From contig NZ_JADYTY010000001.1 in the NCBI RefSeq assembly GCF_021531495.1, forward strand, positions 62,001 through 126,000: a stretch of 64,000 nucleotides of DNA, in the 5' to 3' direction. Below, piece by piece: positions 27,127 through 35,261 of the stretch. The position numbers and the translations under genes are program-made. Under the pieces are notes generated by a model. The model searched no databases. It was given only the letters and a program-made list of their open reading frames with translations, and had not been told where the DNA came from. This DNA comes from Anaerovibrio lipolyticus. GTDB taxonomy: Bacteria > Bacillota > Negativicutes > Selenomonadales > Selenomonadaceae. Numbering within the stretch: position 1 is the stretch's first letter; every line of letters begins with the position of its first letter.

Positions 27127-28119
27127 ATGGATAATATGAGGGAAAAAACCGACAGAAGTATCAGATTGCTAAAAATGTTTGATATGCTGCAAAGAGGGGC
27201 TGGACTTAATTCGCGAGAATTGCAGGATAGATTCGGCATTACGGCTAAAAGTGTGCAGCGGGATATTGAGGAACTAAGGACATATATTGCTGATAATTAT
27301 GATCAGGCTGAGGGGGAAAACATAGAATACAGCAGAATCCAAAAATCTTATTTCTGGCGCAATCGCAGTAATATTATGCTGGATGAAAAGGAAATTTTGT
27401 TAATTGCTGTTATATTATTGGAAAGCAGAGGCCTGACTAAGGACGAATTACAGAGACTGCTGGAAAAAATACTTTTGCAATGCAGCAAAACATCCGAGAA
27501 GAAAATAAGGCAGTTAATTCAAAATGAAATGTTCTATTATAAGGCAACACAAAATGCCAAACCAATGGGAGATATGCTTTGGAAGATGATGGATGCCAAG
27601 CAAAGGCAAAAATGTCTGCGGGCAACCTACAAAAGAATCAGGAATAAGGAATATGAGCCTGTGGAGCTGATGCCTTTGGGGATTATGTTTTCCGAGATGT
27701 ATTTTTATCTGCTGGCCAAAGTGGTAGGAGATGCCAATGATGAGGTTATTACTTTTCGGGTAGATAGATTCGGGGAATGCGAGGTATTGGACAAGAAGTT
27801 TCGAATCGAATACAATAGCAGATTTCAGGAGGGGATATTTCGACAGGAAATTCAATTCATGAGCATGGGAACCTTAATGGATGTAAAATTCAAATATACC
27901 GGCATATCCTTGGAAGCAGTTTTGGATAGACTGCCTAATGCGGAGGTTATCTCCAAGGATGAGGAAGGTACTGTAATTCAAGCCAAGGTATATGAGAGGG
28001 GGGCAAAGATGTGGTTCCTGACACAGGCTGAATATGTGGAAATATTAGAGCCAGCCTGGTTTAGAGAATCCATGCGGGAAAGTATTGAAAAAATGATGAA
28101 TCATTATTTAGAAAAATAA
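27127..28119 (+). CDS. WYL-domain transcriptional regulator
   Basis: The N-terminal winged helix-turn-helix (RLLKMFDMLQRGAGLNSREL, then TAKSVQRDIEELRTYI) is that of DeoR/YafY-type regulators. The middle and C-terminal parts form a WYL-like ligand-binding region (LMPLGIMFSEMYFYLLAKV, VITFRVDRFGECEVLD). WYL proteins often control defence and mobile gene clusters by sensing nucleic acids or nucleotides. The start is uncertain: ATG 27127 is preferred, and a TTG at 27070 overlaps the Hsp70 stop but lacks a ribosome site. It closes module A and may regulate it or module B. Confidence 0.82.
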   Translation: MDNMREKTDRSIRLLKMFDMLQRGAGLNSRELQDRFGITAKSVQRDIEELRTYIADNYDQAEGENIEYSRIQKSYFWRNRSNIMLDEKEILLIAVILLESRGLTKDELQRLLEKILLQCSKTSEKKIRQLIQNEMFYYKATQNAKPMGDMLWKMMDAKQRQKCLRATYKRIRNKEYEPVELMPLGIMFSEMYFYLLAKVVGDANDEVITFRVDRFGECEVLDKKFRIEYNSRFQEGIFRQEIQFMSMGTLMDVKFKYTGISLEAVLDRLPNAEVISKDEEGTVIQAKVYERGAKMWFLTQAEYVEILEPAWFRESMRESIEKMMNHYLEK

Positions 28120-28140
28120 AATATACCAATCGCACATAAG

Positions 28141-28177
28141 AACTGCTACTGAGCAATGCTTGGTAGCAGTTTTTTTG
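28141..28177 (+). terminator. intrinsic terminator of module A
   Basis: AACTGCTAC (28141-28149) pairs with GTAGCAGTT (28163-28171) and is followed by a run of T residues, 22 bases after the WYL gene. Confidence 0.85.
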
Positions 28178-28210
28178 CAAATGTTGTTTATATACTTTAG
28201 ATAGTTATTT

Positions 28211-28323
28211 ACCGAGGAAGTCTACAGCCAGTAAAATATGCAAGATTAAGTGAAAGCTCCGTTTAAAAGAAAAAACATGATGCCAGTCACAATGGTAAAA
28301 GTGACTAAGCATCATGTTTTTTT
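28211..28323 (+). repeat. right copy of the flanking direct repeat, with gene-end remnant
   Basis: This copy keeps the frame of the 76-residue gene's C-terminus (it reads RGSLQPVKYARLSESSV then stop) and the downstream terminator (28274-28323: AACATGATGC pairing with GCATCATGTT, inner GTCAC/GTGAC, T-run). Homology stops at its left end, so there is no complete gene. Confidence 0.75.
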
Positions 28324-28351
28324 ACATATTTTCTATATACATTTGTTATTG

Positions 28352-28790
28352 CTATAGGACAGCTGCTTTTTTACCAATGGAGATAATCTGCTCCACAGTC
28401 ATATTGGCGATTTTGGCAATCTGTTCAGGCTTCATTTGATTCTTAAGCATATTGGTAATTAATTCAGCTTTGCCCTCAATCAGTCCTTCAGCACGTCCCT
28501 CGGCTCTGTTGCGTTCAATAACTTCGCACATTTCTCTCACACCTTCCTCTGTGGTTTTGTATCTGCGCTTATATGCTGATGTCACTGGGAATTTTACATC
28601 ATCATAAGCTGTATCGGTATTAAATACATTCATAAGTCTGGCAACATCAGAATCATCGTCAATTTCGGCATTTACATAGACTTCCTCAAAGCTGTTGTCA
28701 ACAGCTTTGCCAGTTTCTCTGATAACTCTATCTATGTGATAGAGAGGTCTACTGGATTTAAAAACATCAAAAGAAAATATGTTTCTGATT
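28352..28790 (-). pseudogene. 5'-truncated Rpn-family (PD-(D/E)XK) nuclease/transposase remnant
   Basis: On the minus strand an open frame reads from about 28790 (IFSFDVFKSSRPLYHIDRVI) through GRLM-like ARLMNVFNTDT to the charged tail NRAEGRAEGLIEGKAELI. This is the C-terminal half of Rpn/PDDEXK_2 family proteins, which are recombination-promoting nucleases. The N-terminal half with the catalytic residues is absent: the frame meets a stop upstream and no homologous sequence continues. An ATG at 28633 could start a 93-residue fragment, but this is most likely decayed. Confidence 0.65.
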
Positions 28791-28795
28791 TAATT

Positions 28796-29054
28796 ATAGC
28801 ACAGGAAAATATTATAGGCAACGAGAAATCTTGTAAGAAAACTGTATATTCTGGACGACAAACTTATTAACTGGCTTGTTTTAGCAGCTTCCGTATAAAT
28901 TTTGGCAATCATCTTGATAAAGCGATTATATAATAAAACAAAATGAAAATCACCAGGGGTAAACTTAAAAAATTAAGAAGTTTAAGCCAGATAAGCGAAA
29001 TAAAAAAACATATCCTATCTCAGCAAACCAATGGGGATAAAAATAATATCACCA
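28796..29054. other. non-coding AT-rich stretch, nothing recognised
   Basis: About 260 bases on the right of the Rpn remnant contain no convincing open frame, RNA gene or promoter. The composition is AT-rich and looks decayed. Confidence 0.4.
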
Positions 29055-29210
29055 TAATTATGTATACTTTCATACTAAGGTTAGCTATCAGAATGTATAC
29101 TATCGAACTAGGTTAAACTAGCAAAACGGAAATCTTTTTTTATCTTTTTCTTTATATTAGGGCGTTGGGAAGCCTTGCGACACAAGGGATAAGAGGGTGT
29201 CACTGCACCT
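29055..29210. repeat. left copy of a ~150-bp imperfect repeat
   Basis: ATTATGTATACT, CTATCAGAATGTATACTATC, a T-rich tract, then TATATTAGG and a GGGAAGCCTTGCGACACAAGG-like segment occur here and again, about 335 bases later, in the copy at 29390-29535. The two differ at many positions, so the duplication is old. Confidence 0.6.
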
Positions 29211-29235
29211 TCTCTGAGTCTTTTAGAGGTGCGGT

Positions 29236-29383
29236 ATAAGGTGCGGTAGACGGAACACAAAGCGGAACACTATTTTTGCAGTGTTCCGTGGGTTGCACCT
29301 TTATAAGGTGCGGTAGACGGAACATAAAGCGGAATAGTATTGCTGCAGCGTTCCGTAGATTGCACCTTTAGAAGATACGGTAG
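29236..29383. repeat. 67-bp tandem repeat with internal palindromes
   Basis: Two full units begin at 29236 and 29303, and a partial third at 29370. Unit 1 contains a perfect 9-bp hairpin, CGGAACACT (29263-29271) with AGTGTTCCG (29280-29288), inside outer arms AAGGTGC (29238-29244) and GCACCTT (29295-29301). In unit 2 the inner stem is partly lost. Confidence 0.7.
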
Positions 29384-29389
29384 TCTGTA

Positions 29390-29535
29390 GAATTATGTAT
29401 ACTGCCATTCTTAGAAGAGCTATCAGTACGTATACTATCATACTGAGAAGAGTTAACAGAATGAAAATATTTGTCTTTGTCTATATTAGGCGATGGGGAG
29501 GCCTTGTGGCACAAGGGATTAGAGGCATCCACCGT
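29390..29535. repeat. right copy of the ~150-bp imperfect repeat
   Basis: Same segment order as the left copy (29055-29210). It is followed by a different kind of palindromic cargo: CAGGAACG-type repeats instead of GGAACAC-type repeats. Confidence 0.6.
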
Positions 29536-29563
29536 TCCTGTTTTGGTACCCAAAACAGGAACG
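29533..29563. repeat. perfect 14-bp-arm palindrome
   Basis: CGTTCCTGTTTTGG (29533-29546), three bases TAC, then the exact complement (29550-29563). It is followed by 12-bp repeats of the form ATAACAGGAACG up to about 29600. Confidence 0.85.
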
Positions 29564-29623
29564 ATAACAGGAACGATAACAGGAACGGTAACAGGAACAG
29601 TGTCGGCAGTAGGGGAGTTTACT

Positions 29624-29793
29624 GTACCTGTTTGGGCACCCGAAACAGGAACGGTGTTAGGAGTTATTGTACCTGTTTGAGTACCCGAAACAGGAACGGT
29701 GTTAGGAGTTACTGTACCTGTTTGAGTACCCAAAACAGGAACGGTGTTAGGAGCTACTGTACCTGTTTGAGCACCCAAAACAGGAACGGTACT
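29624..29793. repeat. 45-bp tandem repeat array
   Basis: Units begin at 29624, 29669, 29714 and 29759, the last one incomplete. Each holds the inverted repeat CCTGTTT and AAACAGG around a variable 9-base loop. On the minus strand the array stays open and would encode a 15-residue repeat (TGTVTPNTVPVSGTQ type), with no ATG start and no clear ribosome site. The period is too uniform and the units too alike for CRISPR spacers. Confidence 0.8.
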
Positions 29794-29799
29794 GCGGGG

Positions 29800-30239
29800 A
29801 GAATATGGAGGGAGATTGTTAAAGATAGCAGGAATTTTTCAAATTTACCTGCTGGCATAACGCCATTTGTGTCAAAATTGTTAAAATTACCGTGGAGGGA
29901 ACCAAGCGGATTTCGGAATGTTACTGTTTTTACCATTTCTAAAAAAATCTCTCCTAAAAAATGTTTCTGGCAGGAAATATAAAAAATATGTCGAACATTG
30001 TAAAGGTAAAGTTTTTGTTTGCGGGCAATATATGGGAGCAATTGATTTTTATACTGTTCTGACATATAATCAATTTAAAATTATCAACAATAATTGCAAA
30101 CAGTATTTTTGTATTTTTCATGTAATAAAAATACAGAAATATTCTTAGAAGTACATATATTGTCCTGATGGGGTGGTAATATATGTATATAAACAGCTAA
30201 GGTAATATAGACGCTGCTGAGTAAATCGGGGTTTGGTTT
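29800..30239. promoter_or_regulatory. non-coding leader of the module B operon with inverted repeats
   Basis: No gene is recognisable here. Two palindromes stand out: TGTATTTTT (30110-30118) with AAAAATACA (30127-30135), and TACATATAT (30152-30160) with ATATATGTA (30179-30187), both perfect with 9-bp arms. The second lies 50 bases before the first operon gene and could be an operator or leader stem. A TTGTCC and several AT-rich hexamers are present, but I cannot place a convincing promoter. Confidence 0.4.
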
Positions 30240-32021
30240 ATGGGCGAAAAATATCTGACAGATAAAACTTTGTTTCAATGTAATATGAATGTGGGACAGC
30301 TTCCTTTTACTTGTTCAGGGAATAAGAAGGCGTCCGTCAGTTTAGCGGGAAATCTGTTGACGATTTCAGCTTCTGGAGGACCTAATGCTGGAACGCTTTG
30401 TAATAGTCCTATGAAAGCCGTTGGCGGGGCTCCCCAGCCATGTACTTGTAGTTTATTAGGCTGGCGCAGTGCTTCCCAGGTATGTACTCTGGAAGGCAAG
30501 GCGGTTTTGACAGAAAAATCTTTTAATCAATGTCAATTCGGAGGCAAAATTAAGGTTTTCCATTGTCAATCACAGGTGACAACAGGAGCGGCTGTTGTGG
30601 CGGCAATGGCAATGAAAACAAATATACAAGAGCCTAAGCATCCTGAAAAGCCTGATATGTCTAAGCATCCTGAAAAGCCTGATATGTCTAAGCATCCTGA
30701 AAAGCCTGATATGTCTAAGAAGCCTGATAAGCCTAAGATGTCTAAAAAGCCTAAGGACGATAACTCCATCCTGGCGGAAATGCTTTGTTCAGGAGAGTGT
30801 TCCAGAGAACAGCGTGAGAAATGTGGCTATTTTACTGACCATCAGACAAGACAAGATAGCCAGGTAGCGGTAGACAATCAGTCAAAGATTTTGGCAGAGA
30901 ATTATGCTATGGCTACGAAAGATGAATCCCATCGGGATGACATTGATGACCAATATTATGCCCTGCGAGAAAAATATGGAACACGTTATTGGTCCTATGC
31001 TGCACATCATATTATTTCCGGAAACCAGGTGTTCAAACAATTGACGGAACTGGTTCGCTTGGCTGATTTCTTGTGCTACGATATTAATAATGCTAAAAAC
31101 TGTATTTATTTGGCCTCTAAGGATGAAGGCTATGGAGCTATCTGCAAAGAGCAGCGTAATATTAGTGCCTATGATGTTATGAGTCTGTCGAAGCTGCAGT
31201 GGCATGTCGGAGGTCATCAGTATAGTTTTTCTAAAGATGAACTGCCCTTGCTGAGGAAGAATATAGAAAAAAATTGTCGCCTTACCAATGCTGAAATTCG
31301 CTCATATGCGGAACTATTGCAGGAAGAGGTTGCCGATTTTATGGCACAGCTTAGACAGGAACAGCGTTGCTGGTGTGGTGAGGATGCCAAGGCACAGAAA
31401 GTGTTGAAACAAAGTTTTTTTCGTGGGATGAATCGTATTTCCCAGCGGATACGGCAGAAACTGGGCGCTTTTCAAAAACATGCCAGTGATAGTTATCCCT
31501 ATTATGTGTCGAAAGAAGCCTATCGCTATGCCTTTACTCTGCCCAAGACAGGTAAAATGATAATTGTTAGGCGCAAAGCTGATGATACCTTGGTTTTGCG
31601 AAAATATCGTGTTTCCTGGCCTTTAGCAGGAAATAAGGCAAATGAAGATGGCTTGGACCGCCTATTGCTTAAGCCGGTTGGGGGTGGGGGCGAGACAGCG
31701 GAATTTGTTTTAGAACCCTTGGCAATGACAAAGGCTTCCCTGAAAAATCAGTGCGAATGTATAGTGTTTTGTGAGAATATCGGCCATTTCCTTTTTGCGG
31801 ATGTAGATTTATCACTGCGGCTGCCATTCATTCCTCCCTTTACCCGTGTGGTACAGGCTGAAACCCTAGAAGAAGTAGCTTTGGATGAAGCCTTGCTTGC
31901 CTCAGAGCGGCGACAGACCATGCTGCGTGTCTGGCTGCGGGATGAGCATTTTCCCCACTATGTTGCACCGATTGCTATGATTCACCAACGCATAGAAGAA
32001 TGGAGCAAAGGAAATGGATGA
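30240..32021 (+). CDS. PAAR-like (DUF4280) tip protein fused to an AHH nuclease toxin
   Basis: Residues 1-115 are a Cys-rich DUF4280 PAAR-like domain (CNMNVGQLPFTC, NAGTLCNSPMKAVGG, EKSFNQCQFGG), a family that caps spikes of contractile injection systems. A Lys/Pro linker with three copies of HPEKPDMSK follows. Residues about 240-345 match AHH nucleases: AAHHIISGNQVF, CYDINNAKNCIYL and WHVGGHQYSF give the expected HH and H..H..Y residues. A further 250 residues (with YPYYVSKEAYRYAF) extend to the end. I infer a DNA-damaging effector carried on the tip. The ribosome site is weak. The immunity gene overlaps by 8 bases. Confidence 0.82.
   Translation: MGEKYLTDKTLFQCNMNVGQLPFTCSGNKKASVSLAGNLLTISASGGPNAGTLCNSPMKAVGGAPQPCTCSLLGWRSASQVCTLEGKAVLTEKSFNQCQFGGKIKVFHCQSQVTTGAAVVAAMAMKTNIQEPKHPEKPDMSKHPEKPDMSKHPEKPDMSKKPDKPKMSKKPKDDNSILAEMLCSGECSREQREKCGYFTDHQTRQDSQVAVDNQSKILAENYAMATKDESHRDDIDDQYYALREKYGTRYWSYAAHHIISGNQVFKQLTELVRLADFLCYDINNAKNCIYLASKDEGYGAICKEQRNISAYDVMSLSKLQWHVGGHQYSFSKDELPLLRKNIEKNCRLTNAEIRSYAELLQEEVADFMAQLRQEQRCWCGEDAKAQKVLKQSFFRGMNRISQRIRQKLGAFQKHASDSYPYYVSKEAYRYAFTLPKTGKMIIVRRKADDTLVLRKYRVSWPLAGNKANEDGLDRLLLKPVGGGGETAEFVLEPLAMTKASLKNQCECIVFCENIGHFLFADVDLSLRLPFIPPFTRVVQAETLEEVALDEALLASERRQTMLRVWLRDEHFPHYVAPIAMIHQRIEEWSKGNG
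30636..30716 (+). repeat. 27-bp tandem repeat in the effector linker
   Basis: Three identical or nearly identical 27-base units begin at 30636, 30663 and 30690. They encode KHPEKPDMS in the linker between the PAAR-like and nuclease domains. Confidence 0.9.
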
Positions 32022-32565
32022 AAAGCAAACTAGATTTTACCGTATGACTGCCGGGCAGGCTGAAGAATATGCCGTGCCTGGTGAAGAAATAAAGGAATTG
32101 ACAAGGGGCTGTGAGCGTTCAGAATTTCAGTTTCTTACACGTGAACCCCTGCAGGCGGATCTATCTGAGGACAGTGGCCTGGAGTTTCCTGATTTTCTAT
32201 GCCGTTTTCAGATTCCTCTAATTAGTGATGAATTTAAAAAGGTCTTGGACGGAGCTGGTGTCGATAATCTATTTTATAAAGTCGTTATGCTTACGGACAA
32301 GACTATAGGGACTCAGGAACGGTATTGGCTGGCTTTACCACCCCGTATTCGCTGTTTAAATCGGAGTCAAAGCACCTTTGTAGAACCAGAAGCCACTTTG
32401 CCCAAAGCAGAAAAAATAGTTATTAATCCCAGTAAGGTGGGAAATTATAAAATTTTCTGTATCGAGGAGGTGGTCAACCGTGATATTATTATTACGGCGG
32501 ACTTAAAAGCAATTATCGAGGAAGCTCAATTAGAGAATGTATTTTTTTACCCATTGGAGGGATGA
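32014..32565 (+). CDS. Imm11/DUF1629-like immunity protein
   Basis: The 183-residue protein has no signal peptide or membrane segment. Its C-terminus, ADLKAIIEEAQLENVFFYP, resembles the ending of DUF1629 (Imm11) immunity proteins, where a helix precedes a G/NV-F-P strand. The preceding segment KIFCIEEVVNRDIIITADL also fits that layout. Position supports the call: it overlaps the toxin gene by eight bases and precedes the structural genes. Function as the antidote to the AHH nuclease is inferred. Confidence 0.62.
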   Translation: MDEKQTRFYRMTAGQAEEYAVPGEEIKELTRGCERSEFQFLTREPLQADLSEDSGLEFPDFLCRFQIPLISDEFKKVLDGAGVDNLFYKVVMLTDKTIGTQERYWLALPPRIRCLNRSQSTFVEPEATLPKAEKIVINPSKVGNYKIFCIEEVVNRDIIITADLKAIIEEAQLENVFFYPLEG

Positions 32566-32569
32566 GATA

Positions 32570-34801
32570 ATGAATCAAATTAAACAAACTTCGCAAGCTA
32601 TTTTATTTGAAGAATTTAACAGCGCCAAAGAAAATCTGCGCACCATGCTGGATACGCAAAAAAACGTAAATGAATCTGGTTTCATTGCAAACGTTAGAGA
32701 TACCTTGGGGGTTAGCAGTTTTAAAGAATTTTTGGCAAAATTTTCTCCAGAAATGTGGGAATATTTTGCTGATGGAAAATTTTATTATACGACTGATGCC
32801 GATGTAGCAAGAAAGTATAATGGTGTGCCCAAAAGCATTACTGATAATACGTACTATCAAATGTTAGTCAATATGTATGATCAGAAAGGCAGCAGTGGTC
32901 AGGCAAATTCAGAATTTGATGATACGGAATTATTGAATATGTTGTCCCCTCAGGCAGAAGTGAAGGAAGCTAAACGGCTTCGCTTAAACTTCGAATATGT
33001 TACCAAAGAATATTACAAAGCTAGAGAGGCGGGGGAAAATACAGCAGAACATCAGGCTAAGATTTTTGAGTGCCGGGATCGAATCATTGATAAATACAAG
33101 GATTCTAAAGTTGCACTGCTGCCTTTGGCCATTAATGACACCATTCTGAAAATAAACGCGTTGAATAAGAGCAAAGAAGCTATAAAGGCTCTTCCAAGTG
33201 GAAGTGTGTGTGAATTGACCTCAGGGCAATTTTCATTTGATGCAGAGGGCAATGTCTGCACCCTTGTAGAACCGCCAAAGGACGACAGACAAGAAAATAG
33301 AAGTCACAATGTTGCAGACAGCATGAAGATGATGATCGAAGCTGATTTTGAAGAAAATTATGAAAGTGCTAGTCCAGAAGATGAAAGCGGTACTTTTATC
33401 AAAAATATGATGGTTTCTATTTATGCTCCCGGTGGTACTATTCAGAGTGCAAATGACCAGCCTTTGACATTGGAAGAAATCGAACATGATATAGTTGTCT
33501 TGAAAAATAAGAAAAATGAATATGAAAAATATTATACCGATGCGAAGGAAGCTTTTTTCCAGGAACTTTCGAAAGTAATTGAAAAAGTTATTGGTGTTAA
33601 AATCTTCTTTGACCATGCAACGGCGAAAAACGGTGATGATGCCAAGCTGGAGCTGCCAACGGGCTTGATTGTTGCCAACTGCAAGCCTGCCGATTTGGTA
33701 GATGCAGGATTGAAGGCAAAGTTTGAAGCCTATATCGATAACATTGGCAAGAGTCAGGGAGATGATAAATGCTGGTTTGCCATCCTGCCTTCAGTGAAGT
33801 ACCTGAATAGCACATCGACTGCCCAAAAGTCTGCAAATGATACGGATGATATGTTGAAAGCTCATAAGCGGACGAATAAAGAAGCGGATGCAGATACGGT
33901 ACGAACTGGTGATGCCTTGACCATAACCGCAGCTAAGAGCCTCCTGAAGATTTTAAATCAGGGACATATTTTAACAGTTTTCAACTTTGACACCTTTAAA
34001 GGCAATACCTTTGCCGATATTACAGATGAAACGATTGGGGAGGTTGAGCAGAAATTGCAGGATTATAGGATAGATTATCCTCATGCAGTTTATGCTTATC
34101 CTAACTTTACCTTAATGAGGGAAAGAAGAGTTGCGATTACTGATGAAGGCGATGCGCAAAAAATCAAGGTTCCAGGTATTCACATTGATGCCGCTTATCC
34201 AGCAGCCGGCTTATTAGTGGGCAGTCAACAGCTGTCGACTCTAAAGAGCAGAGGACTGGGGAATTATCTTATTACGGATGAAGATAATATGAATCCTGTC
34301 CGTATCAATTTAGAAGATGCTTTGCTGCAGGAGAATTTTACGACGAAGTTCAATCGGGAAAATGTGATGAATTGGAGTCGTTCTGTGGTACAGAAAATTC
34401 AATCGGATATGTTTGGCTTTGCTTTCTGTGGCAATGAAACCTTTGGAAAAGCTGCCAATACCTACATATTAACGGCCCGCACCATGAATCAGATGGAAAA
34501 TAAGCAGTATAAACCAATTTACAGAGTTATGATGGAAGATTTCATTTTCCAGCTTGTTGAACTTTTGCAGCGGAAACGCTCCCAGATTGAAAAAGAATTG
34601 CTCCATAATTTGGTGTCTGTCTGGAGAAGAACAGCAGAAAAATACGAAGGTGAAGAGAAAATCAACCTGGTACTTTTGCAAGGCGAAGACGTTGCTTGGC
34701 AGGATGACAAGCGGGATAAGTTGAAGATTAGCTTTAAGGGCGGCGATGAAGCGTTGGATAACATTGATATCGTCAGCGATGATGCTGGTAGTAATAATTA
34801 A
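32570..34801 (+). CDS. candidate contractile sheath protein (TssB/C-like, 743 aa)
   Basis: No family was recognised with certainty. It lies directly before the tube gene, where sheath genes usually sit. The segment GIHIDAAYPAAGLLVGSQQ resembles the conserved AGL/AG segment of TssC and phage sheaths. The C-terminal 180 residues (NRENVMNWSRSVVQKIQSDM, YRVMMEDFIFQLVEL) resemble the sheath C-terminal domain. At 743 residues it exceeds TssC (about 490) and is nearer TssB plus TssC, so it could be a fused sheath. The true ATG at 32570 follows GGAGGG. A structural prediction would decide. Confidence 0.5.
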   Translation: MNQIKQTSQAILFEEFNSAKENLRTMLDTQKNVNESGFIANVRDTLGVSSFKEFLAKFSPEMWEYFADGKFYYTTDADVARKYNGVPKSITDNTYYQMLVNMYDQKGSSGQANSEFDDTELLNMLSPQAEVKEAKRLRLNFEYVTKEYYKAREAGENTAEHQAKIFECRDRIIDKYKDSKVALLPLAINDTILKINALNKSKEAIKALPSGSVCELTSGQFSFDAEGNVCTLVEPPKDDRQENRSHNVADSMKMMIEADFEENYESASPEDESGTFIKNMMVSIYAPGGTIQSANDQPLTLEEIEHDIVVLKNKKNEYEKYYTDAKEAFFQELSKVIEKVIGVKIFFDHATAKNGDDAKLELPTGLIVANCKPADLVDAGLKAKFEAYIDNIGKSQGDDKCWFAILPSVKYLNSTSTAQKSANDTDDMLKAHKRTNKEADADTVRTGDALTITAAKSLLKILNQGHILTVFNFDTFKGNTFADITDETIGEVEQKLQDYRIDYPHAVYAYPNFTLMRERRVAITDEGDAQKIKVPGIHIDAAYPAAGLLVGSQQLSTLKSRGLGNYLITDEDNMNPVRINLEDALLQENFTTKFNRENVMNWSRSVVQKIQSDMFGFAFCGNETFGKAANTYILTARTMNQMENKQYKPIYRVMMEDFIFQLVELLQRKRSQIEKELLHNLVSVWRRTAEKYEGEEKINLVLLQGEDVAWQDDKRDKLKISFKGGDEALDNIDIVSDDAGSNN

Positions 34802-34819
34802 TGCGAAGGAGCGATATTT

Positions 34820-35242
34820 ATGGCAAGTGAAATGAAAAATGGTCAGAGTGGAATTACAATTACATCAGTTAAGGGAGAAAAAATTGTCTTAACCAGTACG
34901 AATACGAAGATTAAGTTTGATACTTTGGATTATGAAAAAGTCCGGGATAAATCTAAGGCTGTTATTGCTACGGTGATCATTACAGGTAAAATCAAAGGCA
35001 CAGATATAAGTGAATTGAAGAAAGTATTCAATTGGAGTAAGAGCTTCAAGTCAGATGAAGTCTATCGCAAATTAGTCGTCGAATATACAAAAGGGACAGA
35101 TGAAATAAGACGGTCTTATGAATTTAGCGAGATGTTTGTCCTGAATTATGAGGAATACTTAACCGAGGCTGGTACAGATTCTCAATATACTTTGACATTG
35201 CGGCAAAAAGAAGATCATCTTGATGATATTAAAACGTATTAA
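34820..35242 (+). CDS. Hcp-like tube protein
   Basis: This 140-residue, mostly beta protein has the size and pattern of a tube protein (Hcp family / phage gp19 type), which forms the inner tube of contractile systems. It starts with a short flexible N-terminus, and features include SELKKVFNWSKSFKSDEVYR and a closing strand TLTLRQKEDHLDDI. It lies between the sheath candidate and the spike, the usual tube position. No single signature residue is decisive; the call rests on size, pattern and order. AAGGAG precedes the ATG. Confidence 0.55.
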   Translation: MASEMKNGQSGITITSVKGEKIVLTSTNTKIKFDTLDYEKVRDKSKAVIATVIITGKIKGTDISELKKVFNWSKSFKSDEVYRKLVVEYTKGTDEIRRSYEFSEMFVLNYEEYLTEAGTDSQYTLTLRQKEDHLDDIKTY

Positions 35243-35261
35243 GTAGGGAGATGAAGTGTAG

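Noticed and set aside
29624-29793. CRISPR array
   Set aside because: The units are almost identical 45-bp repeats. There are no variable spacers of constant length and no cas genes.
29754-30065. 103-residue minus-strand open frame ahead of module B
   Set aside because: It has a hydrophobic, Phe-rich composition, no ribosome site and no recognisable family; I treat the region as non-coding.
30566-30769. 67-residue minus-strand open frame over the effector linker
   Set aside because: It arises because the 27-bp repeat is a multiple of three; it has no independent support.
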